The notes under the pieces were generated by a model, which saw nothing but the letters and a program-made list of their open reading frames with translations, was not told where the DNA came from and ran no database searches. From Roseicyclus sp. (lineage in GTDB: Bacteria > Pseudomonadota > Alphaproteobacteria > Rhodobacterales > Rhodobacteraceae), in the NCBI GenBank assembly GCA_018401055.1, contig JAGYLB010000038.1:1-9225 (forward strand): DNA of 9,225 bases. Reading direction: 5' to 3'. Both the position numbers and the translations under genes were made by a program. This document shows, piece after piece, positions 1-6,486 of this stretch (position 1 is the stretch's first letter; every line of letters begins with the position of its first letter).

Positions 1-278
1 CAGAACCCGACTCGGCTGCCGTATTCGTACATGCTTTCGGCCGCCAGATCACGATCGCCCGTGGGCACGCGCGATGCGCGGACCTCGGACAGGGCGCTTT
101 CCGATCGGCCGTCGCCGTCGCCGATCGAGTATTCGGACCCCTCTTCGACGTTCAGCACGAAATTCAGCGCCAGTCCGGCACCGCCCGGCCAGCGCATATC
201 GGGCGGATGCGCCCCGTAGCCCGCCAGATCGCGGGGCCGGTGGGCGGGATGGCCGTCTGGCGCTGCGTGCCTAGTCAC
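1..278 (-). CDS. PuuE/allantoinase-like polysaccharide deacetylase-fold protein (N-terminal part, runs off left edge)
   Basis: Ninety-two complete codons of an open frame that continues past base 1. The translation begins with GTG at 278-276, then shows RDLAGYGAHPP (residues 16-26), MRWPGGA (28-34), FVLNVEEGSE (40-49), a Ser-Glu/LSE stretch (59-65) and ESMYEYGSRVGF (81-92). This order is the N-terminal signature of PuuE-type allantoinases and related polysaccharide-deacetylase-fold amidohydrolases, which open cyclic ureides or act on similar C-N bonds without a classical dinuclear metal site. Residues 1-15 look like a variable leader. The start is supported by a GGAGG six bases upstream; the first 8 bases overlap the end of the M14 gene, so it is probably the last gene seen of the minus-strand operon and translationally coupled. 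Whether the substrate is allantoin is not shown: no other purine-degradation gene is recognisable here. The catalytic core lies outside the window. Confidence 0.82.
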   Translation of the reverse strand, partial: MTRHAAPDGHPAHRPRDLAGYGAHPPDMRWPGGAGLALNFVLNVEEGSEYSIGDGDGRSESALSEVRASRVPTGDRDLAAESMYEYGSRVGF

Positions 279-1269
279 GCGGACCCTCCACCTTATTGAA
301 GAAGCAGCACCAGTCGCCCTGGTTCACGTTCGGCAAAGCGCGCAGGCCAAAGAACATGCCGTCGGCGGGGGCATGGATCGCGCCCACCTCGTCGCCGAAG
401 ATATCGACGATTCGGGCGATCTTGGTACCGTTGGGCATCATGGTCAAGAAATCGACCCCCTCCTCGGGCAAGAAGATGCCAGATGCCGGTGCAAGCAACG
501 CCTCCTGCACGCCCTTGGTGGCGTCATCTGGATAGGTCGCCTGCCCGTCAAGCATGTCGTAGTGATAGCAGATGTTGAGGATCGATTTGGCCAGTTCCTC
601 GCCGACATAGCGGAACCGCTCGGGCGAGGTGTAAGACCGCCCGCCGAGCTCCACCGTGATGCCGACCTTGCCCGCGCCGTTCAGGGCCGCCATCGGGCTG
701 CCCGACTTGGTGAAATTCGACATGATACAGCCCCAACCAGCACCCATCGCCTTAGCCAGTTCGACGCTTTCGGGGCGTTCATCCACGAAGATCGCCTTGT
801 CTAGAAACGAATGCGCGCCGCCCGAATGGATCGAGATCTCCATGTCGGCGACATCGCGCATCGCCTCCCAATGGGCATGGGCGAGACGGTCGGTGAAATA
901 GCCATGGGGCTTGCCCGGATAGATCCGGTTCATGTCATAGGCGAAGGTATCGAGCGGATTGCCCCGTTCGGCCGCCGAAAACGCCATCGGGTTCACGCAC
1001 GGAACCAAAACGACCGCGCCGTGCAGGGCGGCCGGGTCGATGCGGCGCGCGGCCAGCGCGCAGGCCAGCGGCCCCTCCGGCTCGTCGCCATGGATCGCGG
1101 CATTGACCCAGAAGGTCGGACCGGCGCCCGCCCCGTTGAACACGACCACGGGAATCTCCACCTTGACCCCGCCCGCAAGGTCCGGGCCCGGGATCGCGCC
1201 GCGCACGATCTGGCCGGGTGCGGCGGTGGCCGTGCCGACCGTTAGGCTTTCACCGGCCTGCGTGCTCAT
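271..1269 (-). CDS. M14-type succinylglutamate desuccinylase/aspartoacylase family deacylase
   Basis: A 332-residue zinc hydrolase predicted to remove an acyl group from an amino-acid-like amine in the cytoplasm; there is no signal peptide. Visible motifs: AAIHGDEPEG (57-66) with the zinc ligands H60 and E63, DMNRIYPG (112-119) matching the substrate-binding D-x-N-R element, ISIHSGGAHSF (145-155) with the third zinc ligand H148, and ITVELGG (204-210) with candidate catalytic E207. The C-terminal part (about 258-325) is the beta-rich domain typical of the family. All core residues are present, so it should be active. The start at 1269 is chosen because its ATG overlaps the VOC stop as ATGA and has GGAGG four bases upstream; an in-frame ATG at 1296 adds nine residues but lacks a ribosome site. 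The family includes the ectoine-pathway deacetylase DoeB/EutE, and the M24 gene across the promoter echoes that pairing, but I cannot assign this as DoeB. Substrate unknown. Confidence 0.88.
   Translation of the reverse strand: MSTQAGESLTVGTATAAPGQIVRGAIPGPDLAGGVKVEIPVVVFNGAGAGPTFWVNAAIHGDEPEGPLACALAARRIDPAALHGAVVLVPCVNPMAFSAAERGNPLDTFAYDMNRIYPGKPHGYFTDRLAHAHWEAMRDVADMEISIHSGGAHSFLDKAIFVDERPESVELAKAMGAGWGCIMSNFTKSGSPMAALNGAGKVGITVELGGRSYTSPERFRYVGEELAKSILNICYHYDMLDGQATYPDDATKGVQEALLAPASGIFLPEEGVDFLTMMPNGTKIARIVDIFGDEVGAIHAPADGMFFGLRALPNVNQGDWCCFFNKVEGPRD
285..289 (-). promoter_or_regulatory. Ribosome binding site supporting a GTG start
   Basis: On the minus strand GGAGG lies six bases before GTG (278-276) and inside the 3' end of the M14 gene. 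No in-frame ATG occurs until codon 28, within the conserved region, so this site justifies the GTG call for the PuuE-like gene. Confidence 0.7.
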
Positions 1270-1757
1270 ACCGCCTCCGCTTTGCTGGCTTCCCATTCGG
1301 CAAGCTGCGCGGGGGTGTAGACCTGCATGAACTCGATCTCAATGCCGCCCGCGTCATTATCGAGGAAGGCGACCCAGCCTTCGGGATGGGCATGGCTGCC
1401 AGTCTTTTTGCAAGACTTGCATTCGCGCAAAGACGCACCTTGCGCCTGCGCATGGGCCAGCGCCGCGTCGATGTCGTCGACCTCGTAGCAGATGTGATGC
1501 AGGCCCTCGGCGCCGCGCTCCTTGATCCAGGCGTCGAACCGTCCGCCCGGCTGGGTGGACTGGCACAATTGGTATTCGATACCGCCAAGGTAAAACAGCG
1601 CGACCTTGTTGCCCGATTTCGGGAAATGCGTGATCTCGGTGTCGGCGGGCACGTGCAAGAACTTGGCGTAAGCGGCGAGCGCCGCCTCGGCGTCCTTCAC
1701 GGCGAAGGCCATGTGCTTGATGCTTTTCACGTTGGGATTGTCGGATTTGACGGTCAT
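1266..1757 (-). CDS. VOC/glyoxalase-fold protein, methylmalonyl-CoA epimerase-like
   Basis: A 163-residue vicinal-oxygen-chelate protein with two beta-alpha-beta-beta-beta modules. Candidate metal ligands stand at the usual places: IKHMAFAV (13-20, H15), GIEYQLCQ (59-66, E61 or Q63), EGLHHICYEVDDI (84-96, H87/H88) and GGIEIEFMQ (137-145, E140 or E142). The LHHICYEVDDI pattern and the length resemble methylmalonyl-CoA epimerase and small glyoxalases, whose chemistry is metal-assisted epimerisation or isomerisation through an enolate. Two cysteines (C113 and C116, ECKSC) lie in the loop before HPEGWVAFL, an uncommon feature as far as I recall. The start at 1757 is set by the VOC domain beginning within 12 residues and AGGA seven bases upstream; the frame is open upstream but would run into the aminotransferase gene. 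It lies 20 bases after that gene and overlaps the M14 gene by ATGA. The exact reaction is unknown; a racemase or epimerase of an operon intermediate is one possibility. Confidence 0.85.
   Translation of the reverse strand: MTVKSDNPNVKSIKHMAFAVKDAEAALAAYAKFLHVPADTEITHFPKSGNKVALFYLGGIEYQLCQSTQPGGRFDAWIKERGAEGLHHICYEVDDIDAALAHAQAQGASLRECKSCKKTGSHAHPEGWVAFLDNDAGGIEIEFMQVYTPAQLAEWEASKAEAV
1274..1278 (-). promoter_or_regulatory. Ribosome binding site deciding the M14 start
   Basis: On the minus strand GGAGG lies four bases before the ATG at 1269, inside the 3' end of the VOC gene. It supports the shorter 332-residue M14 product with an ATGA overlap rather than the ATG at 1296. Confidence 0.65.
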
Positions 1758-1777
1758 TGTACGGTCCTGTCCTTGGA

Positions 1778-2977
1778 TCAGCTTGCGGGTTGGCGCGCCT
1801 CGGCGCGGAAGCTTTCGACGACCTGCGCCATGCGTGTCATCGCCACCCGGATGCGGTCCACGGGCTGGGTCATCGACATGCGCACGAAATCGTCGGTGTA
1901 GTCGCCATAGATCGTGCCGGGATACATCATCACCCGGCCCTCGGCCAAAAGTCGTTCGCAAAACGCCCCCGCCGTGATCCCAAGCCCAAGGCTGGCCACG
2001 TTGGCGTAGACGTAGAAGGCGCCTTGCGGCTCGGCATAGCCCATGCCCATCGCGTCGAGCCCCGCGCAGATCACCCGGCGGCGTTCGTCATAGGTGCGGC
2101 GCATCTCTTCAACGCAGTCCTGCGAACCGGTCATCGCGGCAAGGGCGGCGTGCTGGCTGACGGCGGCGGTGGAAATGGCGAAGCCGTGGTTGACCTCGGA
2201 CATCGGACCGATCAGGGGGCGCGGCCCGGCAAGGTAGCCGATGCGCCAGCCGGTCATCGCGTAGGCCTTGGAAAACCCCGACAGGGTGATCGTGCGCTCC
2301 TTCATGTCCGGCAATGACGCCACCGGCAGCACGGTGTTGTTGCCGAAGGTCAGGCGCGCGTAGATCTCATCCGAAATCACGATCAGGTCGTGTTTCTTGG
2401 CCACCTCGGCGATCTTGCGCACCTCGTCGGGCGGCGTGACCGTGCCGGTCGGGTTGTTGGGGTTGATCAACACCAGGATCTTCGATTTCGGCGTCACATG
2501 CGCCTCGACCATCTCGGCGGTCACGGTGAAATTCGTCTCCATCGACATTGGGATTTTGACCACCACCGCATCCGACATCTCGGCGGCCTGCCCGTATGGG
2601 TTGTAGCCTGGGCACGGCACAAGGATCTCATCGCCCGGGTTCAGCAGCGAAAGCGCGATGATGAACATGCCCTGCTGGCCGCCGGGCGTGATCATGATTT
2701 CGTCGGCGTCATAATCGGCGCCGCCATTGGCGCGGATGTTGTCGGCGATGGCCTCGCGCAGCGGCTGGATGCCGAGGGGGTGGGTATAATGCGTCGCCCC
2801 GCTGGCCAGCGCCTCCTGGCCCGCCTTGATGATATGGGCAGGCGTATCGAGATCGGGGTCACCGCGCCCCATCCGGATCACGTCGTCGAGCCCATTGGCG
2901 ATATCGAGCATCTTGGTGATAAGCGCGCCGTCAGACAGCTTCACGCGGCTGGCGAGTCTCGGGTCAAGCTTGGTCAT
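1778..2977 (-). CDS. PLP-dependent class I/II aminotransferase
   Basis: A complete 399-residue fold-type I aminotransferase of the aspartate-aminotransferase (Ib-like) group. Landmarks in order: R38-G39-D40-P41 (substrate segment), GGQQGMF (99-105, phosphate cup), CPGYNPYG (122-129, aromatic stacking region), NPNNPTG (172-178, N175 contacts PLP), SDEIY (202-206, D203 to the pyridine nitrogen), SGFSKAYAMTGWRIGY (233-248, Schiff-base lysine K237) and VRMSMT (365-370, R366 binding the substrate alpha-carboxylate). Nothing essential is missing. Members move amino groups between an amino acid and a 2-oxo acid, usually with 2-oxoglutarate, oxaloacetate or pyruvate as partner. A perfect GAGGAGG lies eight bases before the ATG, one of the strongest ribosome sites here, and the gene starts 27 bases after the M32 stop. 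It would suit the amino group released after amide hydrolysis by its neighbours. Specificity cannot be read from sequence; in this family the name aspartate aminotransferase is often wrong. Confidence 0.93.
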   Translation of the reverse strand: MTKLDPRLASRVKLSDGALITKMLDIANGLDDVIRMGRGDPDLDTPAHIIKAGQEALASGATHYTHPLGIQPLREAIADNIRANGGADYDADEIMITPGGQQGMFIIALSLLNPGDEILVPCPGYNPYGQAAEMSDAVVVKIPMSMETNFTVTAEMVEAHVTPKSKILVLINPNNPTGTVTPPDEVRKIAEVAKKHDLIVISDEIYARLTFGNNTVLPVASLPDMKERTITLSGFSKAYAMTGWRIGYLAGPRPLIGPMSEVNHGFAISTAAVSQHAALAAMTGSQDCVEEMRRTYDERRRVICAGLDAMGMGYAEPQGAFYVYANVASLGLGITAGAFCERLLAEGRVMMYPGTIYGDYTDDFVRMSMTQPVDRIRVAMTRMAQVVESFRAEARQPAS

Positions 2978-3004
2978 GGAAAATGCCTCCTCAGCGGCCC
3001 GGCG

Positions 3005-4531
3005 TCAGGCGAGCGCATAGATATCGGAAAACTTCGCCGTCAGATGTGCGATGTATGGCTTCGGGTCGAGCGGGCGGCCCATCGCGCGCGTCAGCACCTC
3101 GTCGCGGGTGAACCGGCGGCCATGCTGGCAGACAGTGTCGGTCAACCAATCGCGCAGCGGCGTGTAGTCGGCGCGGTCCAGCGCGGCGCCGATCTCGGGC
3201 TTTTCGGTGGTCGCATGGTCGAACAGTTGCGCGGCCATGATGTTGCCGATGGTGTAGTTGCAAAAGGTGCCGATCTGCCCCGACGACCAATGCACATCTT
3301 GCAACACGCCCTTGGCGTCGTTGGGCACATCGATGCCCAGATCGCGCTTCATCGCGGCATTCCACGCCTCGGGTAGGTCGGCCACCTCGAGCGATCCATC
3401 GACCAGCTTCGCCTCCAACTCGCAGCGCAGCATGATGTGGAAATCGTAGGTCAACTCGTCCGCTTCGACCCGGATGAAATCGGGCTGCGAGCGGTTGACC
3501 GCGCGATAGAATTCCTCGGCGTCGACATCGTCCAGTAGGCCGGGATAGGCGGCGCGGATCTCATCCATATGGTTGAACCAAAACGCTCGACTGCGCCCGA
3601 CATGGTTTTCCCATAGCCGCGATTGCGACTCGTGCGCGCCGAAGCTGACCCCGCCGACGGCGTAGAGGCTGATCAAGTCGGTCGCGAGCGGCGTGCGGGT
3701 ATAGGCCGGATCGACATTCTGCTCGTACATCGCATGGCCCGCCTCGTGCAGCGCGCCGAACAGCGACATCGGCATATAATCGGACGCGACCCGCGTCGTG
3801 ATGCGCACGTCGTTGCGCGTGAACGAAACCTCGAAGGGATGCACCGTCAGATCGAGCCGCCCGCGATCGGTGTCATAGCCGATCCGCTGCGCCATCTTCA
3901 TCGCAAAATCCATCTGCGCATCGACGGGGAATTCGCGGAACAAGAAATCCGAGCGGGGCTTTTCGGCCTCCGCGATGGCCTTGACCAGCGGCAGCATCCC
4001 CTCGCGCAGATGAGCGAACAGCGTATCCAGCCCGGCCTTCGTCGTGCCCGGCTCGAACCGGTACATCAACGCGTCATAGGGATGCGCCTCGAACCCGATG
4101 GCATGGGCCATTTCCCGGTTGATCTCGACCATCGTGCCCAGGGCTTCGGCGAAGATAGAGAAATCGGCCTCCCGGCGAGCCTCTGCCCAGACCTGATGCG
4201 CGGCGGAGCCGAGTTCCGTCTTGCGGTGCAACAATTCGGTCGGGATAAGTTTGTGATAGGCAATCGCCTCGCGCACCTGCCGGATAATCCGCGCCTCGAC
4301 ACTGTCCTCGGGCTTGCCCGCGACCTCGGTTTCGGCGGCGTCCAGCGCACGCTTCATCTCGTCCGAGCAGAGCTGATTGCGCGCCGCCACTGCCAGCGTC
4401 GCCAACTGCTTGGACCGTGTCGCGGCGCCGCCCTTGGGCATCATCGTGCGCGCATCCCAAGACAGAACGGACCCGGCGTTCAAGAGGTCGTTCACCCGTC
4501 CGGCGATCTCAAGCAAGGCAGTATAGCCCAT
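3005..4531 (-). CDS. M32 family carboxypeptidase Taq-type metallopeptidase
   Basis: A 508-residue, mostly helical, cytoplasmic metallocarboxypeptidase; about 500 residues is usual for M32. Family elements in order: LTVHPF (228-233), ALHEAGHAMYEQ (260-271) with the HEXXH zinc site H262-E263-H266, AHESQSRLWEN (299-309) which supplies the further acidic metal ligand, IRVEADELTY (353-362), and LQDVHWSSGQIG (410-421). The usual GYFPTY substrate element after that appears as GTFCNY (421-426). M32 enzymes cleave C-terminal residues of broad type from short peptides. The start at 4531 is preferred to an in-frame ATG 34 codons upstream: it has AAGGGA nine bases upstream, the protein then begins like the family, and the upstream 34 codons have no family character and lie in the promoter region. 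It is first in the minus-strand operon, directly at the divergent promoter. Whether it acts on peptides in general or on the compound handled by this cluster is open. Confidence 0.93.
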   Translation of the reverse strand: MGYTALLEIAGRVNDLLNAGSVLSWDARTMMPKGGAATRSKQLATLAVAARNQLCSDEMKRALDAAETEVAGKPEDSVEARIIRQVREAIAYHKLIPTELLHRKTELGSAAHQVWAEARREADFSIFAEALGTMVEINREMAHAIGFEAHPYDALMYRFEPGTTKAGLDTLFAHLREGMLPLVKAIAEAEKPRSDFLFREFPVDAQMDFAMKMAQRIGYDTDRGRLDLTVHPFEVSFTRNDVRITTRVASDYMPMSLFGALHEAGHAMYEQNVDPAYTRTPLATDLISLYAVGGVSFGAHESQSRLWENHVGRSRAFWFNHMDEIRAAYPGLLDDVDAEEFYRAVNRSQPDFIRVEADELTYDFHIMLRCELEAKLVDGSLEVADLPEAWNAAMKRDLGIDVPNDAKGVLQDVHWSSGQIGTFCNYTIGNIMAAQLFDHATTEKPEIGAALDRADYTPLRDWLTDTVCQHGRRFTRDEVLTRAMGRPLDPKPYIAHLTAKFSDIYALA

Positions 4532-4540
4532 GGTGGCGCA

Positions 4541-4546
4541 TCCCTT
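4541..4546 (-). promoter_or_regulatory. Ribosome binding site deciding the M32 start
   Basis: On the minus strand AAGGGA lies nine bases before the ATG at 4531. It supports that start over the in-frame ATG at 4633, for which I see no comparable site in a convincing position and whose extra residues do not resemble the family. Confidence 0.65.
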
Positions 4547-4603
4547 CTTCGGTGCCTTGCGGAACGCCCGGTCGAGGGACCAATGGCATTCGACGCAGGG
4601 CGC

Positions 4604-4631
4604 TTGACACTTGGTTGTGCTCGTGTATCCC
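4604..4631 (+). promoter_or_regulatory. Candidate sigma-70-type promoter for the DUF4438 operon
   Basis: A perfect TTGACA (-35) at 4604-4609 is followed after 16 bases by TATCCC (4626-4631), a poor -10 that keeps only the first three consensus bases. Transcription would start near 4638, giving a leader of roughly 100 bases before the ATG at 4741. Alphaproteobacterial -10 elements are often weak, and a weak -10 would fit an activated promoter, but this is a prediction from sequence only. Confidence 0.4.
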
Positions 4632-4647
4632 ATTCGGACAGGAGCAA

Positions 4648-4655
4648 TGTCGACA
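4648..4655. promoter_or_regulatory. TGTCGACA palindrome, possible operator
   Basis: A perfect 8-base palindrome about 17 bases downstream of the candidate -10, close to the predicted transcription start. Its TTGTCGACAT-like context (read on the minus strand) resembles the short T-G-T/A-C-A palindromes bound by GntR-type regulators, so a repressor site is plausible. An 8-base palindrome can also occur by chance in GC-rich DNA. Confidence 0.3.
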
Positions 4656-4662
4656 ATCTACT

Positions 4663-4677
4663 GATGGCAAGGCCATC
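4663..4677. repeat. Perfect inverted repeat GATGGC-AAG-GCCATC
   Basis: Six-base arms at 4663-4668 and 4672-4677 pair perfectly around a three-base spacer. It lies in the predicted 5' leader of the plus-strand operon, eight bases after the TGTCGACA palindrome. It could be half of a regulator site or a small leader hairpin; it is too short and lacks a T-run, so I do not call it a terminator. Confidence 0.4.
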
Positions 4678-4724
4678 GCGGGAAGTCAAACCAAAATATT
4701 GCCGAAACGCCGCCCCCCGTGTGG

Positions 4725-4731
4725 AAAGGAG
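4725..4731 (+). promoter_or_regulatory. Ribosome binding site deciding the start of the first DUF4438 gene
   Basis: AAAGGAG lies nine bases before the ATG at 4741. The frame is open for 108 further codons upstream, through the intergenic region and into the antisense of the M32 gene, so this site together with the family-like N-terminus fixes the start. Confidence 0.8.
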
Positions 4732-4740
4732 CCGCAGCGC

Positions 4741-5604
4741 ATGCCAAGCCCGAGGACCAATGAATCCACTCTCGTCGAGATGGCCGTCTCCGGCGCGATT
4801 ACGACGCCCGCGGTGCGGCCGGGACAATATATCCCCTACCCCAACGGCAAGGGCGCGGTGCTGCCCGGCATGTACGGGATCACCTACAACGTGCGTTGCG
4901 GCGACCGCGCCTTCGGCTGGGCGGGCGACCACGTCGAACCGGGCGTCAGCATCGACGACGACGCCAATTCCGGCCGCCACCATGCGCTGCATTACCTCAA
5001 CTGCATCGGCAACGACGCACTCGTGACCTCCGGCATGGCGGCGGGCGCGCGTGGCATCGTGGTGGGCGAACATGCGCGCATCTTGGTGCAGTTCGACCGC
5101 GACGCGCACGAGGTGATGGCGCCCGGCGACCGCATCCAGATCACGTCGCATGGCCAGGGACTGTCGCTGATCGACCATCCGGGCGTCGCGCTGAAGAAGA
5201 TGAGCCCGCGGCTCTTTCACGCCATGGGCATCACGGAGGACGGCGGGCGGCTGCATGTCAACGTCGCGATGGAATTGCCGATCCGTATCATGGGGTCGGG
5301 CGCTGAACTGAATTCTGAATATGTCGATCAAGACCTAATGTCGGGCGACCGCGCGCTTATGGCCGAACTTGGCATCGACCAGATGCGGCTAGGCGACTTG
5401 ATCGCCATCCGCCACGCCGATCACCATTGGGGCCGATCCTACCGCGAAGGCGCGGTGTCAATCTGCCTTTGCATCCATGGCGACAGCATCATGACCGGGC
5501 ACGGTCCTGGCATCCTAACCCTGATGACCGCCGCAGAGCGGATTATCGACTTCACCGTCGACCCGCGCGCCAACATCGCCAACCTTCTCGATCTCGGAGC
5601 CTGA
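4741..5604 (+). CDS. DUF4438-like protein, first of a tandem pair
   Basis: A 287-residue soluble protein that I assign, from memory of the family pattern, to DUF4438, a domain known from bacterial and thermophile genomes with no established function. Conserved-looking blocks: LVEMAVSGAI (11-20), GITYNVRCGDRAFGW (46-60), GDHVEPGVSI (62-71), TSGMAAGARGIVVG (96-109), APGDRI with HGQGL (127-141), RLGDLIAIRHADHHWGRSY (216-234) and TGHGPG (252-257). The abundant Asp, His and Glu in GDHVEP, DHHWGRSY and GHGPG suggest an active or metal site and hence an enzyme. No signal peptide or membrane segment is visible. It heads the plus-strand operon and is followed after three bases by a paralogue, so the two may form a hetero-oligomer or act on related substrates. 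Context among amide hydrolases suggests a role in the same catabolic route; the reaction is unknown. Confidence 0.78.
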   Translation: MPSPRTNESTLVEMAVSGAITTPAVRPGQYIPYPNGKGAVLPGMYGITYNVRCGDRAFGWAGDHVEPGVSIDDDANSGRHHALHYLNCIGNDALVTSGMAAGARGIVVGEHARILVQFDRDAHEVMAPGDRIQITSHGQGLSLIDHPGVALKKMSPRLFHAMGITEDGGRLHVNVAMELPIRIMGSGAELNSEYVDQDLMSGDRALMAELGIDQMRLGDLIAIRHADHHWGRSYREGAVSICLCIHGDSIMTGHGPGILTLMTAAERIIDFTVDPRANIANLLDLGA

Positions 5605-5607
5605 GCC

Positions 5608-6486
5608 ATGACCATCGCAACCAACGCCGCCGATATCGTCGCCATCTCCGTTATGGGGCAGGTCGCCAACCCGGCGCTGTCAGGCCTTCCGGCGGAGCCG
5701 TACCGCCTCGATGCGCAAGGCAAGGCGTTCTTGTGGCCGACCTTTGGCGGGATCGTCTATAACGTCAGCGTCGGCGACAGCGCGTTCGGATGGTCGGGCG
5801 ATTGCATCCACCCCTCCGTCAGCATCGCGCATCCCGACGCCAACAAGAACCGCGGCCTCAACGTCTTCGCCTGCGTCGGCAACGAAGCCTTCGTGGCTAG
5901 CGGCGCAGCCCAGGGGGCGCGCGGCGTCGTCACCGGCAAATCCGGGCGGTTCTCGGATCAGGTCATCATCCATTTCGACGTCGAGACGCGGCGCAAGATC
6001 GCCGTCGACGACCGCATCCTCGTAAAGTCCGAGGGCGTCGGCCTGGCCGTGCCCGACTGCCCGGAGGTGTCGTTCAAGTCGTTGTCGCCCGCGCTCTTCG
6101 ATATGCTGCCCAAGCGGATGGAGGATGGCGTTTTGAAAATGGGCGTCGTCGCCACCGTACCGCCCCACATGGTCGGCGCGGGTGCCGGCCTGACCTCCGA
6201 GGGCGGATCGCTGCACATGCAGTCGACCGACCGGGCGGAACTAGCGGCCCATGGCCTCGACAAGCTGCGGATCGGCGATGTGGTCGCGATCCAGGACACC
6301 GACAGCCGCTACAACCACGGATACCTTCGCGGCGCCATGGGCATCGGCATCGTGGGCCAGACCGATGGGCCGCGCGCGGGCTACGGCCCCGGCATGACCG
6401 TCGTGATGACCGCACCGGGCGGCCAACTTGGCTGCTTCGGGGCCCCTGGCACCAATATCGCCGACATTCTCGGGCTGTCGGCATGA
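5608..6486 (+). CDS. DUF4438-like protein, second and diverged paralogue
   Basis: A 292-residue homologue of the preceding product, alignable along its whole length: GGIVYNVSVGDSAFGW (47-62), GDCIHPSVSI (64-73), ASGAAQGARGVVTG (97-110), RIGDVVAIQDTDSRYNHGY (221-239) and AGYGPG (257-262). Several polar residues of the first copy are replaced: DHVEPG becomes DCIHPS (H to C, E to H), DHHWGRSY becomes DSRYNHGY, and GHGPG becomes GYGPG. It also has a short insertion near residues 111-118 and an extra loop before the C-terminus (about 269-281). The scaffold glycines are kept, so it should fold, but its site chemistry probably differs. GGAG lies eight bases before the ATG, within the end of the first gene, and its stop overlaps the dehydrogenase start as ATGA. 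It may be a partner subunit, a second enzyme, or a substrate-binding version; I cannot choose between these. Confidence 0.77.
   Translation: MTIATNAADIVAISVMGQVANPALSGLPAEPYRLDAQGKAFLWPTFGGIVYNVSVGDSAFGWSGDCIHPSVSIAHPDANKNRGLNVFACVGNEAFVASGAAQGARGVVTGKSGRFSDQVIIHFDVETRRKIAVDDRILVKSEGVGLAVPDCPEVSFKSLSPALFDMLPKRMEDGVLKMGVVATVPPHMVGAGAGLTSEGGSLHMQSTDRAELAAHGLDKLRIGDVVAIQDTDSRYNHGYLRGAMGIGIVGQTDGPRAGYGPGMTVVMTAPGGQLGCFGAPGTNIADILGLSA

Larger units (their letters stand above)
4532..4740. other. Divergent intergenic region with promoters for both operons
   Basis: This is the only sizeable gap between genes in the window (209 bases), flanked by divergently transcribed start codons. It holds a TTGACA hexamer, an 8-base palindrome and a short perfect inverted repeat, all listed separately, and both operon-head ribosome sites. 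An AT-richer patch (about 4684-4702) lies between these elements and the plus-strand start. The plus-strand frame stays open through the region, but nothing in it looks coding. It is the natural place for a shared, substrate-responsive operator; the regulator gene itself is not in the window. Confidence 0.75.

Noticed and set aside
1270..1296. Alternative M14 start at 1296
   Set aside because: It adds only nine residues (a Gly/Ser/Gln-rich tail), lacks a ribosome site and overlaps the VOC gene by 31 bases; the start at 1269 has GGAGG and an ATGA overlap.
4532..4633. 34-codon N-terminal extension of the M32 gene (ATG at 4633)
   Set aside because: The extension has no family character and covers the promoter region; the ATG at 4531 has a ribosome site and starts like the family.
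4663..4677. Inverted repeat as a transcription terminator
   Set aside because: Six-base arms without a following T-run, located in a promoter region between divergent starts, not after a gene.
4417..4740. 108-codon N-terminal extension of the first DUF4438 gene
   Set aside because: It is antisense to the M32 start, then non-coding intergenic; AAAGGAG nine bases before 4741 fixes the real start.
3623..5026. 467-residue plus-strand open frame across the M32 gene and the divergent region
   Set aside because: It is antisense to a clear M32 peptidase, has no family motif, is Arg-rich in the way of GC-rich shadow frames, and runs into the first DUF4438 gene in another frame.
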